From NCBI RefSeq assembly GCF_022063185.1, contig NZ_CP091913.1, positions 1,302,001 to 1,366,000 of the forward strand: 64,000 nt of DNA, written 5' to 3'. Positions within the stretch are counted from its first letter, which is position 1. The number at the start of each line of letters is the position of its first letter. The notes below the pieces were generated by a model that saw nothing but the letters and a program-made list of their open reading frames with translations, made no database searches and was not told the origin of the DNA. The DNA comes from Nostoc sp. UHCC 0870. Its GTDB lineage: Bacteria > Cyanobacteriota > Cyanobacteriia > Cyanobacteriales > Nostocaceae. The translations under genes were made by a program, and so were the position numbers. Positions 1 to 8,463 of this stretch are shown piece after piece.

Positions 1-363
1 GTGATTACTGCCAAATTTGCTGTCTGGAAGAGAAGCAGAGGGAGACTCTGGGAAAGTAGGATTAACAGGATTAAACTGTACTGGTGATATTGGTTCTGGA
101 GCAACTACTTGTACTGGCGATATTGGTTCTGGAGCAACTTGTACTGATGTCTGTACCGTACCAGTAATTCCCAATACCATTAATGCCCTAGTTCTGGCTT
201 GGTCTTCGGCGGCTTCTACGGTTTCGGCTGATGCCATACCAGTAGCACGGGTTACACCTTCTATTTGGACGCTTGCCCGAACAATATATTTTCCCTGAAA
301 AATTTGCACTAATTCAGAAATTAAACTGCCGTTGGGATACAAGCTCTGGAATTGAGCCAACAT
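1..363 (-). CDS. Partial conserved cyanobacterial protein (3' part outside window)
   Basis: Reading the minus strand from an ATG at 361-363 gives an uninterrupted frame that runs off the window start (121 codons visible). The product begins MLAQFQSLYPNG and has a compact N-terminal part of about 65 residues with the phrase IEGVTRATGMASAETVEAAE. A Pro/Val-rich linker follows in which a unit close to VAPEPISPVQ occurs twice; the matching DNA repeat is seen at about 90-140. I recognise the N-terminal part only as a type common in heterocystous cyanobacteria and cannot assign a function. The C-terminus is missing because of the window edge, so total length and any later domain are unknown. Confidence 0.7.
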   Translation of the reverse strand, partial: MLAQFQSLYPNGSLISELVQIFQGKYIVRASVQIEGVTRATGMASAETVEAAEDQARTRALMVLGITGTVQTSVQVAPEPISPVQVVAPEPISPVQFNPVNPTFPESPSASLPDSKFGSNH

Positions 364-1029
364 AATATTGCCACCAAATCTATTTCTATAAAAATTATGG
401 GGTTGATGCTACTGATGTACCCCAAACACCGTTTGTTCATTTACCTTACGCAATTAGACAATAAATTTTATTGCGTGTGACTAACCTTGTCTCAAGTAGT
501 TTAATAAATAGTATTTTAACTTTACATCTACTCAGTTTGCTGTGGATAGAAAAATATATCCAGACAACTTGACCAACAGTTTAGCGATCGCCAAACTGTT
601 GTTAATGGCTGTAGCATTTGCGATCGCCTTTAATAATCACTGTTAACTTACTCTCAGTGGCTTGACTATTAATGCTATACTGATTACCCAATTCAAGATC
701 CAAAACTATTTTCTGGAAGTGCGCTCTAAATCTACAATAATGGAGATAAGGTTCGCCCTCACCGCTTGTTAGGCTGCTACCTGTTTGTTACTGATTCTAC
801 ATACGGACAAATTGGGTAATTCGGCAGTTGCTCCTAGTAAAAAATCAGAGTCTCATGGCGTAAAAGTACCTTCAAGCTAGACCATCAAACACCTGTAGTT
901 TCCCCTAAGTGACGCTTTTTTTGGGTGATGTGGAGAGTTATTCCCACCCAGGACTCAAAACCAGTCGTGTAATTAACACTAACGGGAAAACTTTCAATCA
1001 GCCTTACGTTCATAAGTTTGGTTAGGTGA
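364..1029. other. Intergenic stretch, no gene seen
   Basis: There is no open frame of useful length with a ribosome binding site here. The stretch is AT-rich around 430-560 and holds a HIP1-like element near 590 and 620. It presumably carries the promoter of the minus-strand gene ending at 363. No convincing riboswitch or tRNA was seen. Confidence 0.5.
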
Positions 1030-1650
1030 AGGTACTTAAGCGTAGACTAACTCTGAAATTGTCATGCAGTGAGAAGTTCCGTCAGAGTGTACTCCTCCGG
1101 GAAAGCAAGCTACACGGATCATCTTGTAAAATAGCATCTTCCCGCCTGGGTAGATGAGCCTTTATGAGAATGTCGGGAACACCGCCTCAGGGCAATTCGT
1201 TTCCAGCTAATATACTGTAGTCCGTGAGGGCATACGGCAAAGAACCAGATTAAACCAACGTCAGTAACCCAGCCCTAAAGGGACTGGGCTTGTAAGAGTA
1301 ATCAAGCAAGCCGTACTGACCAGACCACTCGGTAAAACGAGTAGCCGTTATTTGAGTCACGACACCTCGGAATGCGTAGCTAGTTCCCTGCTCTGTCGCT
1401 TGTGATTAAACAGTTCTAAGGTCACTGGAACAGTGTTGCAAGCCTAACAAGCTCTTATAACAGGTCGAAGCTAACATTACTGGAACAGCAAGGCGATTCT
1501 CGGCATACAGGGAAGGTGGTAAATACTGTTCCTCTATTTACCACACCCCGTAAGGGGACTGCGACTCTCATTCGCTCGTGCCGCTTCCCTCTCAGCACTG
1601 AAGTGACTGAGTTTCCCGCATCCCGTGTATTTCTATGATGTTTTGACCAA
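1030..1650 (+). ncRNA. Candidate long structured non-coding RNA
   Basis: This is about 600 nt without a plausible gene but packed with near-perfect hairpins. CCCAG-CCC-TAAA-GGG-A-CTGGG lies at 1268-1288. ACTCG and CGAGT close a loop near 1327-1342. CACTG-GAA-CAGTG lies near 1422-1434. GTGGTAAATA (1516-1525) pairs with TATTTACCAC (1535-1544). CCCC-GTAA-GGGG lies at 1546-1557, and CTCAG/CTGAG encloses CACT-GA-AGTG near 1591-1611. It ends just before the RNB-family start codon at 1666, so it could be a long 5' leader or a separate RNA. The size, hairpin density and a segment CGGAATGCGTAGC (1368-1380) remind me of HEARO/omega RNAs of IscB-type elements, but no iscB follows. That link is inference from memory. 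The strand is assumed from the downstream gene. Confidence 0.4.
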
Positions 1651-1665
1651 AGGTCGGTTCACTGC

Positions 1666-4020
1666 ATGGAATTTTCAATCGCTACACTCCTTGCCAATTT
1701 CACCGATGATAAATTGGTAGCTCGCAAAGTCTTGGAAAAGAAACTAGGTTGCGAGGATGAAGACAGTTTAGAAAAACTCCAGATAGCCTTGGAGGTGTTG
1801 GAAAAAATCGGACTTTTGGCAAAGGAACGGGGTAAGTATCGCCGCATCACAGAAGAAGGTCTAATTGAAGCTAAATTGCGTTGTTCTAGCAAAGGCTTTT
1901 GCTTCGCCATTCAAGATGTCGAAGGGGCGGAGGATATTTATATCCGCGAAAGCCATTTGAGTAATGCTTGGAATGGCGATCGCGTTTTAGTCAGAGTTCT
2001 CAAGGAAGGTAGTCGTCGCCGTTCTCCTGAAGGAGAAGTAAAGTTAATTTTAGAACGTTCTAATAACACTTTATTGGCACGGATTAAACAAGTAGAAGGA
2101 GGTTTTCGGGCTGTTCCCTTAGATGACCGACTCCTCTTTGAACTCAAAATTCTCACTAACGGGATGAAATTGGAGGAAGCCCTCGACCACCTAGCCCATG
2201 TGGAAGTGCTGCGTTATCCCTTAGCTCAGTATCCCCCCCTTGGTCGAGTAGTTCAAATTCTCGGTAGTGATGCTGAAGCCGCAGCTGATATAGATTTAGT
2301 TACCTGTAAACACGATTTATCTCGGACTTTCTCAGAGTCAATTTTAGATGCAGCCGCCAAGTTATCCAAAAGGCTGTTAAAAGCCGACCTGAAAAACAAA
2401 CTCGATTTACGTAATTTATTTACTATTGCGATTACTGAAGTCAATAGTGACACGAAGGTAATAGAAAATGCCCTGAGTTTAGAAAAAACTATTGCTGGTA
2501 ATTGGCAATTAGGCTTTCATATCGCCGATGTTTCTCACTATGTCCAACCTGACGAACCTTTAGATCGGGAAGCCCTCAAACGCGGTAGGTCAGTGTATTT
2601 GGGTGATTTAGTGTTGCCCATGTTACCAGAGGCTGTAGCCGATCGCTGTTCATTAGTTCCCAAAAGCGATCGCTTGGCTATCTCATTTTTAATGACCATT
2701 TCTCCCCAATCAGGTGCAGTGTTGGAATGGGAAATCCAACCGAGTGTCATTCATGTAGATACAGCCATTACCAAACAACAAGCAGAAAACATTCTCCAAG
2801 GTAAAGCTAAAAAAGAATCTCCACAAGCCATAGAACTAATCCAAAATCTCATCAGCATCGGCACAGGGATCAAACAAGTGCGTCTGGCTCGTGGTAGCTT
2901 GCAGTTAAATCTACCCGCCAACCAAAACCCCTATTGTGATGAAGGAAGTCTGGGGGCTGTGATTGTTAATGATTCCCCAGTGCGATCGCTACTCACGGAA
3001 TTAGTGCTATTAGTTAATGAACTAATGGCTACCCACCTCAACGCTCTAGGTGTTCCAGCTATCTGGCGTTTACAAGGTACACCCGACCCTGAAGACGTGC
3101 AGGAAATGCTGAAGTTAGCGATTAACTTAGGTGTGGAATTATCCCTAGAACCAGAAGTAGATATCGAACCCTTAGATTATCAACACCTGACTAGAGCTTT
3201 TGCTGATTCCCCCTCTGAGCAAGTGTTGACTTATCTATTACAAGATACCCTCAAACCAGCAGTTTACAGCACCACCAAAGGTAATCACTTTGGTTTAGCT
3301 CTAGCCCAATACACTCACTGCACCTCCCCTTTACGGCGTTATCCTGACTTACTGATGCAGAGAGTGTACTATCAGCTACTAGAACATGGACGCGATCGCC
3401 GCAATACCCGTGTGAAAGAACGGATAAACCTGCGCCACTCCTACAGCCACGGGGAAATTAACTGGAATGTCCTCCCCCCAGAATTGCAGCAAGAACTGCA
3501 AAGCGACTTGACACGGGTGATTATCCAAATCAACGACAGGGAAAAGGAAGTCCAAGAAGCCGAAGCCGATTTAGCTGGACTGCAAAAAGCCCAACTCATG
3601 AAACAGCGCATTGGACAAGTATTTCAAGGCGTAATTACCGGCGTGCAGTCCTATGGTTTCTTTGTGGAAATTGAAGTTCCAGCCGTGGATTTTGAAGTCA
3701 AGGGTAATCCTGGTGTACCTTTACGGGTAGAAGGACTAGTACACGTTAGTTCCCTCAAAGATGACTGGTACGAATACCGCGCTAGACAACAGGCACTATT
3801 TGGCAGGAAAAATCGCGCTTCTTATAGATTAGGCGATCGCGTCTCCGTCCAAGTGAAAAGCGTCGATTACTATCGCCAGCAAATAGATTTAGTCACCGTT
3901 GGTAGCGATGGCTTAGTCAAAGGCTTAGGTGTTGGTAATGTAAATGGTGATATGCCGGATATCTACCTACGTAACGATCTTGAGTCAGATGATTTAGACC
4001 CTTATGCTGAGGAAGAGTAA
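1666..4020 (+). CDS. RNase II/R-family (RNB) protein with an atypical active site
   Basis: The 784-aa product has the RNase R-type layout. There is an N-terminal helical/winged region, an OB/cold-shock-like part at about 72-112 (RCSSKGFCFAIQ), an RNB core at about 240-580, and a C-terminal S1 domain at about 645-735 (GQVFQGVITGVQSYGFFVEI). RNB landmarks HIADVSHYV (285-293) and YTHCTSPLRRYPDLLMQR are present. The segment where active enzymes carry the cluster of catalytic aspartates (D-x5-D-x-D-D in RNase II) reads ITEVNSDTKVIENALSLEK, at about 256-274. Only one Asp remains, and it does not line up with the usual D-x-D-D. Activity as a 3'-5' exoribonuclease is therefore doubtful; RNA binding through the OB/S1 parts remains plausible. 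ubiX follows 17 nt downstream. The gene would usually be annotated rnr or vacB. Confidence 0.88.
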   Translation: MEFSIATLLANFTDDKLVARKVLEKKLGCEDEDSLEKLQIALEVLEKIGLLAKERGKYRRITEEGLIEAKLRCSSKGFCFAIQDVEGAEDIYIRESHLSNAWNGDRVLVRVLKEGSRRRSPEGEVKLILERSNNTLLARIKQVEGGFRAVPLDDRLLFELKILTNGMKLEEALDHLAHVEVLRYPLAQYPPLGRVVQILGSDAEAAADIDLVTCKHDLSRTFSESILDAAAKLSKRLLKADLKNKLDLRNLFTIAITEVNSDTKVIENALSLEKTIAGNWQLGFHIADVSHYVQPDEPLDREALKRGRSVYLGDLVLPMLPEAVADRCSLVPKSDRLAISFLMTISPQSGAVLEWEIQPSVIHVDTAITKQQAENILQGKAKKESPQAIELIQNLISIGTGIKQVRLARGSLQLNLPANQNPYCDEGSLGAVIVNDSPVRSLLTELVLLVNELMATHLNALGVPAIWRLQGTPDPEDVQEMLKLAINLGVELSLEPEVDIEPLDYQHLTRAFADSPSEQVLTYLLQDTLKPAVYSTTKGNHFGLALAQYTHCTSPLRRYPDLLMQRVYYQLLEHGRDRRNTRVKERINLRHSYSHGEINWNVLPPELQQELQSDLTRVIIQINDREKEVQEAEADLAGLQKAQLMKQRIGQVFQGVITGVQSYGFFVEIEVPAVDFEVKGNPGVPLRVEGLVHVSSLKDDWYEYRARQQALFGRKNRASYRLGDRVSVQVKSVDYYRQQIDLVTVGSDGLVKGLGVGNVNGDMPDIYLRNDLESDDLDPYAEEE

Positions 4021-4037
4021 ATTTTTGTTAAGCACCG

Positions 4038-4658
4038 GTGACATATCATAGCAAACCCCTAATTATCGGCGTATCAGGAGCATCTGGCCTGATTTACGCC
4101 GTTCGCGCCCTTAAATATCTGCTGGCGGCAGACTATGAAGTTGAATTAGTAGCCTCTAAATCAAGTTACATCGTTTGGCAAGCCGAACAGGATACTCGAA
4201 TGCCAGCAGAGCCAAATCAGCAAGAGCAATTCTGGCGTGAACAAGCCGGAGTTCCTCTTGCAGGTAAGCTACGCTGTCACCCTTGGAGTAATGTCGGAGC
4301 TAATATTGCCAGTGGTTCTTTTCGCACCTTGGGAATGATTGTTATTCCTTGCAGCATGAGTACCGCCGCCAAGTTAGCCGGCGGTTTAAGTTCCGACTTG
4401 CTAGAACGAGCCGCCGATGTTCAAATTAAAGAGGGACGCAAGTTAGTTATCGTCCCTCGTGAAACTCCCTTTAGCCTAATTCACCTGCGAAACTTAACAA
4501 CTTTAGCAGAGGCTGGAGTCCGCATTGTCCCGGCTATTCCCGCTTGGTATCACAACCCTAAAACCGTCGAGGACTTAGTTGATTTTGTCGTTGCTCGTGT
4601 TTTAGATCAACTAGATATTGATTGCATACCTATTCAACGTTGGGAAGGCAACAAATAA
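4038..4658 (+). CDS. ubiX: Flavin prenyltransferase UbiX
   Basis: The 206-aa protein matches UbiX/Pad1 flavoproteins. It begins KPLIIGVSGASGLIYAVRALKYL, a Rossmann-like FMN-binding motif, and contains SGSFRTLGMIVIPCSMSTAAKLAGGLSSDL and VPRETPFSLIHLRNL, the usual prenyl-phosphate and FMN site segments. UbiX attaches a dimethylallyl group to FMN to make the prenyl-FMN cofactor needed by UbiD-type decarboxylases; in cyanobacteria this serves plastoquinone-related ring decarboxylation. The start is GTG at 4038, 17 nt after the RNB-family stop, which suggests cotranscription. No in-frame ATG lies before the conserved first strand. Length is normal for the family. Confidence 0.93.
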   Translation: MTYHSKPLIIGVSGASGLIYAVRALKYLLAADYEVELVASKSSYIVWQAEQDTRMPAEPNQQEQFWREQAGVPLAGKLRCHPWSNVGANIASGSFRTLGMIVIPCSMSTAAKLAGGLSSDLLERAADVQIKEGRKLVIVPRETPFSLIHLRNLTTLAEAGVRIVPAIPAWYHNPKTVEDLVDFVVARVLDQLDIDCIPIQRWEGNK

Positions 4659-4676
4659 GTTAAAAGTAAAAGAGTG

Positions 4677-4746
4677 CTGCTCCCTGCTCCCTGCTCCCTG
4701 CTCCCTGCTCCCTGCTCCCTGCTCCCTGCTCCCTGCTCCCTGCTCC
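4677..4746 (+). repeat. STRR: 10 tandem copies of CTGCTCC
   Basis: Ten perfect head-to-tail copies of the heptamer CTGCTCC sit between ubiX and the next gene. Such arrays change copy number easily. The array stays open in frame with the downstream gene through an upstream GTG at 4674, which could mislead gene callers into adding an artificial Leu/Pro/Cys repeat to the N-terminus. Confidence 0.95.
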
Positions 4747-4754
4747 CTTGCTTT

Positions 4755-5456
4755 ATGGCTGTAATTCGTTTAACTCTCTTAATAGCAATCATGGGCGGAC
4801 TAGCACTGTTGTTAGTTCAAAATTGGTCGCCTGTGCTATCGCTAGTCTTTTTAGGTATGCGAAGCCAGCCATTACCCTTGGCAATGTGGATTTTATTTAG
4901 CACGGCGGCTGGTGCTGGTACATCTCTATTAATTACTAGTTTGTCTAAATTATCTAATTATTTTGAGCCTCGCCAAATTCCTTCCTCATCAAATACAACT
5001 TCTAGGCGTACTCAAGCTAAGAATCGAGAAGAATTTACATCTGCGCCATACACGCCTCCACCACCAAAAAGCCAAGCAGAGTCCACCAGGAAAGAGACAT
5101 TTGACGACGAATTTGATGATTGGGAAAATAACAGTGCAGATGATGACTGGAATTTTGATCAACAGTCACCCCCAGCACCTAAATCTAGTTCTCAAAATGA
5201 GCCAGTTCGAGACTCTACTAATTACGAACGCCCACAACAAAGCAAAACGGGTTCTCGCTCTGGTTCTACCTATTCTTATAGCTACCGTGAACCAAAAAAC
5301 ACCGCCGCAGGTAAGTCAGAATCAGTTTACGATGCTGATTACCGAGTTATCATTCCCCCTTACCAAGCACCAACTAATGATGTAGACAATGAGGAGGATG
5401 ATGATTGGAGTTTCTTTGAAGAGGATGATTCTGAAGATAATAAACCGCGTAGATGA
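4755..5456 (+). CDS. Conserved membrane protein with acidic, disordered C-terminus
   Basis: Taking the ATG at 4755, after the heptamer array, the product is 233 aa. It starts MAVIRLTLLIAIMGGLALLLVQ. Two hydrophobic segments (about 5-25 and 36-60) resemble the LapA/DUF1049 two-helix arrangement. The rest, from about 75, is low-complexity, rich in Ser, Pro, Gln, Asp and Glu, and ends with acidic runs such as NEEDDDWSFFEEDD. I recognise it only as a cyanobacterial hypothetical membrane protein. An alternative GTG at 4674 would add 27 residues made purely of the heptanucleotide repeat and is unlikely. It follows ubiX by about 95 nt and may belong to the same transcript. Confidence 0.8.
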   Translation: MAVIRLTLLIAIMGGLALLLVQNWSPVLSLVFLGMRSQPLPLAMWILFSTAAGAGTSLLITSLSKLSNYFEPRQIPSSSNTTSRRTQAKNREEFTSAPYTPPPPKSQAESTRKETFDDEFDDWENNSADDDWNFDQQSPPAPKSSSQNEPVRDSTNYERPQQSKTGSRSGSTYSYSYREPKNTAAGKSESVYDADYRVIIPPYQAPTNDVDNEEDDDWSFFEEDDSEDNKPRR

Positions 5457-5474
5457 GGGACTGGGGAGAAATCA

Positions 5475-5495
5475 AGTCAAAAGTCAAAAGTCAAA
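5475..5495. repeat. STRR: 3 copies of AGTCAAA
   Basis: Three tandem copies of AGTCAAA lie in the spacer between two convergent genes. The same repeat family recurs around 15722 and 58425. Confidence 0.8.
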
Positions 5496-5529
5496 ATTAA
5501 TTAACTTCTGGGGACTGGGGATTGGGTAA

Positions 5530-5754
5530 CTAAACCCTACTCTCTACTTCCCATTCCCTACTGCCTTTTATACACTGTTCACGGGATTCTTGCTTGACAT
5601 TGCCGTTCATGGCAGCTTCTTGTAAAGTCATGAAGGCATTTAAATCTTCCAAATCATACTGAGTAGTTAATAAATATCGTAATTGATTTTCTGCTGCAAC
5701 CGTCAGATAGCCAGTTACTAAAGCCTGTTGCACAACGTCACGAATTCGAGTCAT
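5530..5754 (-). CDS. Small conserved cyanobacterial protein
   Basis: The 74-aa product starts MTRIRDVVQQALVTGYLTVAAENQLRYLL. It is predicted mostly helical, has no signal peptide or membrane segment, and the charged tail follows LQEAAMNGNVKQESREQCIKG. I recognise it as a short protein conserved among cyanobacteria without a known function. The frame is open eight codons further up, to 5778, but the conserved text starts at the ATG whose complement is 5752-5754. The last residues (about SREWEVESRV) come from repeat-like intergenic DNA and may be a recent extension. The gene is convergent with the preceding membrane-protein gene. Confidence 0.65.
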   Translation of the reverse strand: MTRIRDVVQQALVTGYLTVAAENQLRYLLTTQYDLEDLNAFMTLQEAAMNGNVKQESREQCIKGSREWEVESRV

Positions 5755-6182
5755 GGTTGATGCCTCACTACACACCACATTAATAGATTCGGGCTAATGA
5801 TCGGAAAATATGCAGTATTCTTTAAACTCCAACCGGTTAATTGATAAGGCTGGTTGATAATTATGGAAAATTAGTCATTTTTTACACCTTAATCTGCAAC
5901 TATTTTTAATAAAGGCTTGCCATCATTAGAGTTTAAAATTATTTTGCTGTGCTGTATATGACTCAGTAATATGCACCAGTGAAACATTCGATTAAGAGGT
6001 AGAGTAATCCTAATTAAGATTGACGAAACTGTTTCACTTAAAGTTTCTGACAAGCTATATAAATTTTCCATTAAGCCTAACCATATCTAATTAATCACTG
6101 GATAGTCACCTAACAAAAGTTAGTAAATTCGTTATAAATTTATCTGTAATTTATTCTGACTTTATAGAAGAATCGCTAATAT
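5755..6182. other. AT-rich intergenic stretch
   Basis: About 430 nt separates divergent genes and should hold both promoters. A 60-codon minus-strand frame (5889-6071) was examined and is not supported. No repeat array or terminator was seen. Confidence 0.5.
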
Positions 6183-7820
6183 ATGTACAAAGTTACATTA
6201 AATACATATATAGCAGTAATGACAACAATTAATTCCAATCAAATAGAGGAATTTATAGAGGCAACAAATAATTGGGAATTAGAAAAATTATACATAGATT
6301 TAGCATCTACTAAAGGTAAAGCTCTGACTCCTGTAGAAAAGAAATTCCTCAGAGGCTTATTATGTGGGTGTAGTCCCGCAGAAATTGCCACTGTAGTTTA
6401 TCAAAGTCGTAGTAGTAGTACAGTCAGAGTTTATTTGTCTAACGGACTGTATAAATATATAGAAGAAATGTTGAGTACTCAAGCGGGATACTTAATTAAA
6501 GTCAAGAATTGGAGTCGTGTAACTTATTTGCTAGAAAAAGCAGGATACAAAAAAGATAGGTTGCAATTACAACCAGTTAACAGTAATAAACAAATCCCCA
6601 AAGAACCAGAAGTTAATTTAATTAAAATTAAATCAACACCTATCATTGATTGGGGTGCAGCAATTGATGTTAGTAATTTTCAGGGACGAACCACAGAACT
6701 AACAAAAATTAAACAGTGGGTTTTACAAGACCATTGTCGCCTAGTGCTACTCTTGGGCATGGCTGGAATAGGGAAAACGGCCTTTTCTGTAAAACTAGCC
6801 CAAGAGATGCAACAAGACTTTGAGTATATTATCTGGCGATCGCTACGTCTCGCACCTACCCTAGAGCAGATATTAGATGAACTTATTACTGCTTTATCCC
6901 CCAACCTAGAGCTGAAAATTGCCGATACAGTAGAACATAAACTTTCCCAACTGATAGATTGTTTGCGTTCTGCTCGTTGTTTAATTGTATTGGATAACTT
7001 AGACTCACTTTTAACAAGTAAAAATGAATACATAGAAGCTAGTAGTTCTAATCAAGAAAAGTCTGCTATTACTTGTCTTTTATCGCCAATTAAATATCAT
7101 CAAGGATATGAGGTTTATCAAGAATTAATTCGTCGGATAGGAGAAACGTCACATCAAAGCTGTTTAATCTTAACTAGTCGAGAGAAAATACCAGAAATTG
7201 CTGCTTTAGAAGGGGAAAAATTACCTGTTCGTTCCTGGAAGATTACGGGACTAGGAAAACAAGAAAGCCTCTCAATTATCCAAAGGAAAGGTTTGAGTGA
7301 GCCTTCAGAGAAAGAATTACCAGTATTACTTGAGCGGTATGCAGGTAATCCCTTATTCTTACAACTAGTAGCCACAGCTATTCAAGAATTATTTGGTGGC
7401 GATATTGCGGAATTTCTGCATCAGGGTAATGTTGTTTTCGGAGATGTGCGCTTAATTTTAGATCAACAATTTAATCGCTTATCGCAGATAGAAAAAAATG
7501 TCATGTATTGGCTAGCAATCAATCAAGATTTTGTTTCAATAAGTCAGTTACAAGAGAACACTATACCCGGATTATCGCCACGACTATCACAAAGACTAAT
7601 CTTGGAAGCTGTAGATTTATTACAAAAGCGTTCTCTTATTGAACAGCAAGGGGGTAAATTTTCGCAAATTCCCGTGTTAATTGACTATACAATTGAACGC
7701 CTAATAGAGGAAAATTTTAAATTAAGTGCCGAACAAAAATACTGCTTATTAATGCAGACCATTTTGACAGCGCGCCGCCAAAACCATACACGAGAAAGTC
7801 ATCTGAAAACGGAGTTTTAA
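6183..7820 (+). CDS. STAND NTPase with N-terminal HTH-like domain (NB-ARC type), no C-terminal repeats
   Basis: The 545-aa product has an N-terminal region of about 110 residues (LTPVEKKFLRGLLCGCSPAEIATVVYQSRSS, then VRVYLSNGLYKYIEEML). This type is found in front of many cyanobacterial NB-ARC/WD40 proteins and looks like a helix-turn-helix. An NB-ARC-like NTPase follows: Walker A GMAGIGKTAF at about 196-205, Walker B CLIVLDNLDSLL at about 265-276, a sensor-like SCLILTSREKIPEI near 325-338, a GNPLFLQLVATAI helical segment and a winged-helix region. Relatives usually continue into WD40 or TPR sensors; here the protein stops after the winged helix. It may be a naturally short regulator or a truncated STAND. 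An alternative start is ATG at 6219. aroK starts 6 nt after the stop. Function is inferred as an NTP-dependent switch. Confidence 0.85.
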   Translation: MYKVTLNTYIAVMTTINSNQIEEFIEATNNWELEKLYIDLASTKGKALTPVEKKFLRGLLCGCSPAEIATVVYQSRSSSTVRVYLSNGLYKYIEEMLSTQAGYLIKVKNWSRVTYLLEKAGYKKDRLQLQPVNSNKQIPKEPEVNLIKIKSTPIIDWGAAIDVSNFQGRTTELTKIKQWVLQDHCRLVLLLGMAGIGKTAFSVKLAQEMQQDFEYIIWRSLRLAPTLEQILDELITALSPNLELKIADTVEHKLSQLIDCLRSARCLIVLDNLDSLLTSKNEYIEASSSNQEKSAITCLLSPIKYHQGYEVYQELIRRIGETSHQSCLILTSREKIPEIAALEGEKLPVRSWKITGLGKQESLSIIQRKGLSEPSEKELPVLLERYAGNPLFLQLVATAIQELFGGDIAEFLHQGNVVFGDVRLILDQQFNRLSQIEKNVMYWLAINQDFVSISQLQENTIPGLSPRLSQRLILEAVDLLQKRSLIEQQGGKFSQIPVLIDYTIERLIEENFKLSAEQKYCLLMQTILTARRQNHTRESHLKTEF

Positions 7821-7826
7821 AGTAGC

Positions 7827-8375
7827 GTGAGTAGTTTGTTACAAGGAGTTAATCTATACCTAATTGGGATGATGGGGGCTGGTAAAACCACGGTAGGTCA
7901 ATTACTAGCCAAGCAATTAGGTTATGGATTTGTTGATACTGATAGTGTAATTGCCCAGGCTGCAAAAAAATCTATTAACCAACTATTTGCAGAGGCAGGA
8001 GAAGCAGAATTTCGTCAGTTGGAAAGTGATGTTTTAGCACAAGTATGTGCCTATACCAAGCTGACTATTGCTACAGGAGGGGGTATTGTGCTACGGAGAG
8101 AAAACTGGGGTTATTTGCACCACGGTTTAATTGTATGGCTAGATGTGCCAGTGGAGTTACTTTATACCCGCCTAGCTGAGGATATCACCAGACCACTACT
8201 ACAAGATGCTGATCCCCAAGACAAACTGCGATCGCTCCTCGAACAACGTACACCACTTTACGCCCAAGCTGATCTAAGAATTCCCGTCCTAGATGGAGAA
8301 ACGCCAGAACAAATTGCTGACAAAATAATGGCAGCAATTCCTAGCGTGTTAAAAAAGCCTATTTCTAATTCGTAA
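7827..8375 (+). CDS. aroK: Shikimate kinase
   Basis: The 182-aa protein has P-loop GMMGAGKTTVG at about 14-24, the shikimate-binding DTDSVI segment, FRQLESDVL, the ATGGGIVLR glycine-rich motif and the RPLL lid arginine. It phosphorylates shikimate with ATP to shikimate 3-phosphate in aromatic amino acid and chorismate synthesis in the cytoplasm. Translation starts at GTG 7827, six nt after the STAND NTPase stop, so the two are probably cotranscribed. The last residues (ISNS) and the stop codon are encoded by a TAATTCG heptamer array, indicating that repeat expansion set the present C-terminus. Confidence 0.95.
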   Translation: MSSLLQGVNLYLIGMMGAGKTTVGQLLAKQLGYGFVDTDSVIAQAAKKSINQLFAEAGEAEFRQLESDVLAQVCAYTKLTIATGGGIVLRRENWGYLHHGLIVWLDVPVELLYTRLAEDITRPLLQDADPQDKLRSLLEQRTPLYAQADLRIPVLDGETPEQIADKIMAAIPSVLKKPISNS

Positions 8376-8400
8376 TTCGTAATTCGTAATTCGTAATTCG
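8366..8400 (+). repeat. STRR: 5 copies of TAATTCG overlapping the aroK stop
   Basis: Five perfect heptamers begin inside the last codons of aroK and continue into the spacer; the TAA stop of aroK is part of the array. A related array (attacga) lies before sufS at about 49285-49340. Confidence 0.95.
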
Positions 8401-8463
8401 TCATTAAAGCCACAATTCCGAATTATACTGACTTGCATAAATATGTAAGCTCAACTCCTGTTC

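Noticed and set aside
17..298. 93-codon plus-strand frame at the window start
   Set aside because: It is antisense to the minus-strand partial gene (1-363), which has a clear conserved protein text; the plus frame is Gly/Thr-rich repeat shadow.
4677..4746. CRISPR-like array
   Set aside because: Seven-bp direct repeats without spacers; this is an STRR. No CRISPR array was found anywhere in the window.
4674..4754. N-terminal extension of the gene at 4755 encoded by CTGCTCC heptamers
   Set aside because: Pure repeat-derived peptide; the hydrophobic conserved start and better ATG are at 4755.
5889..6071. 60-codon minus-strand frame
   Set aside because: No ribosome site, no recognisable protein features, AT-rich divergent promoter region.
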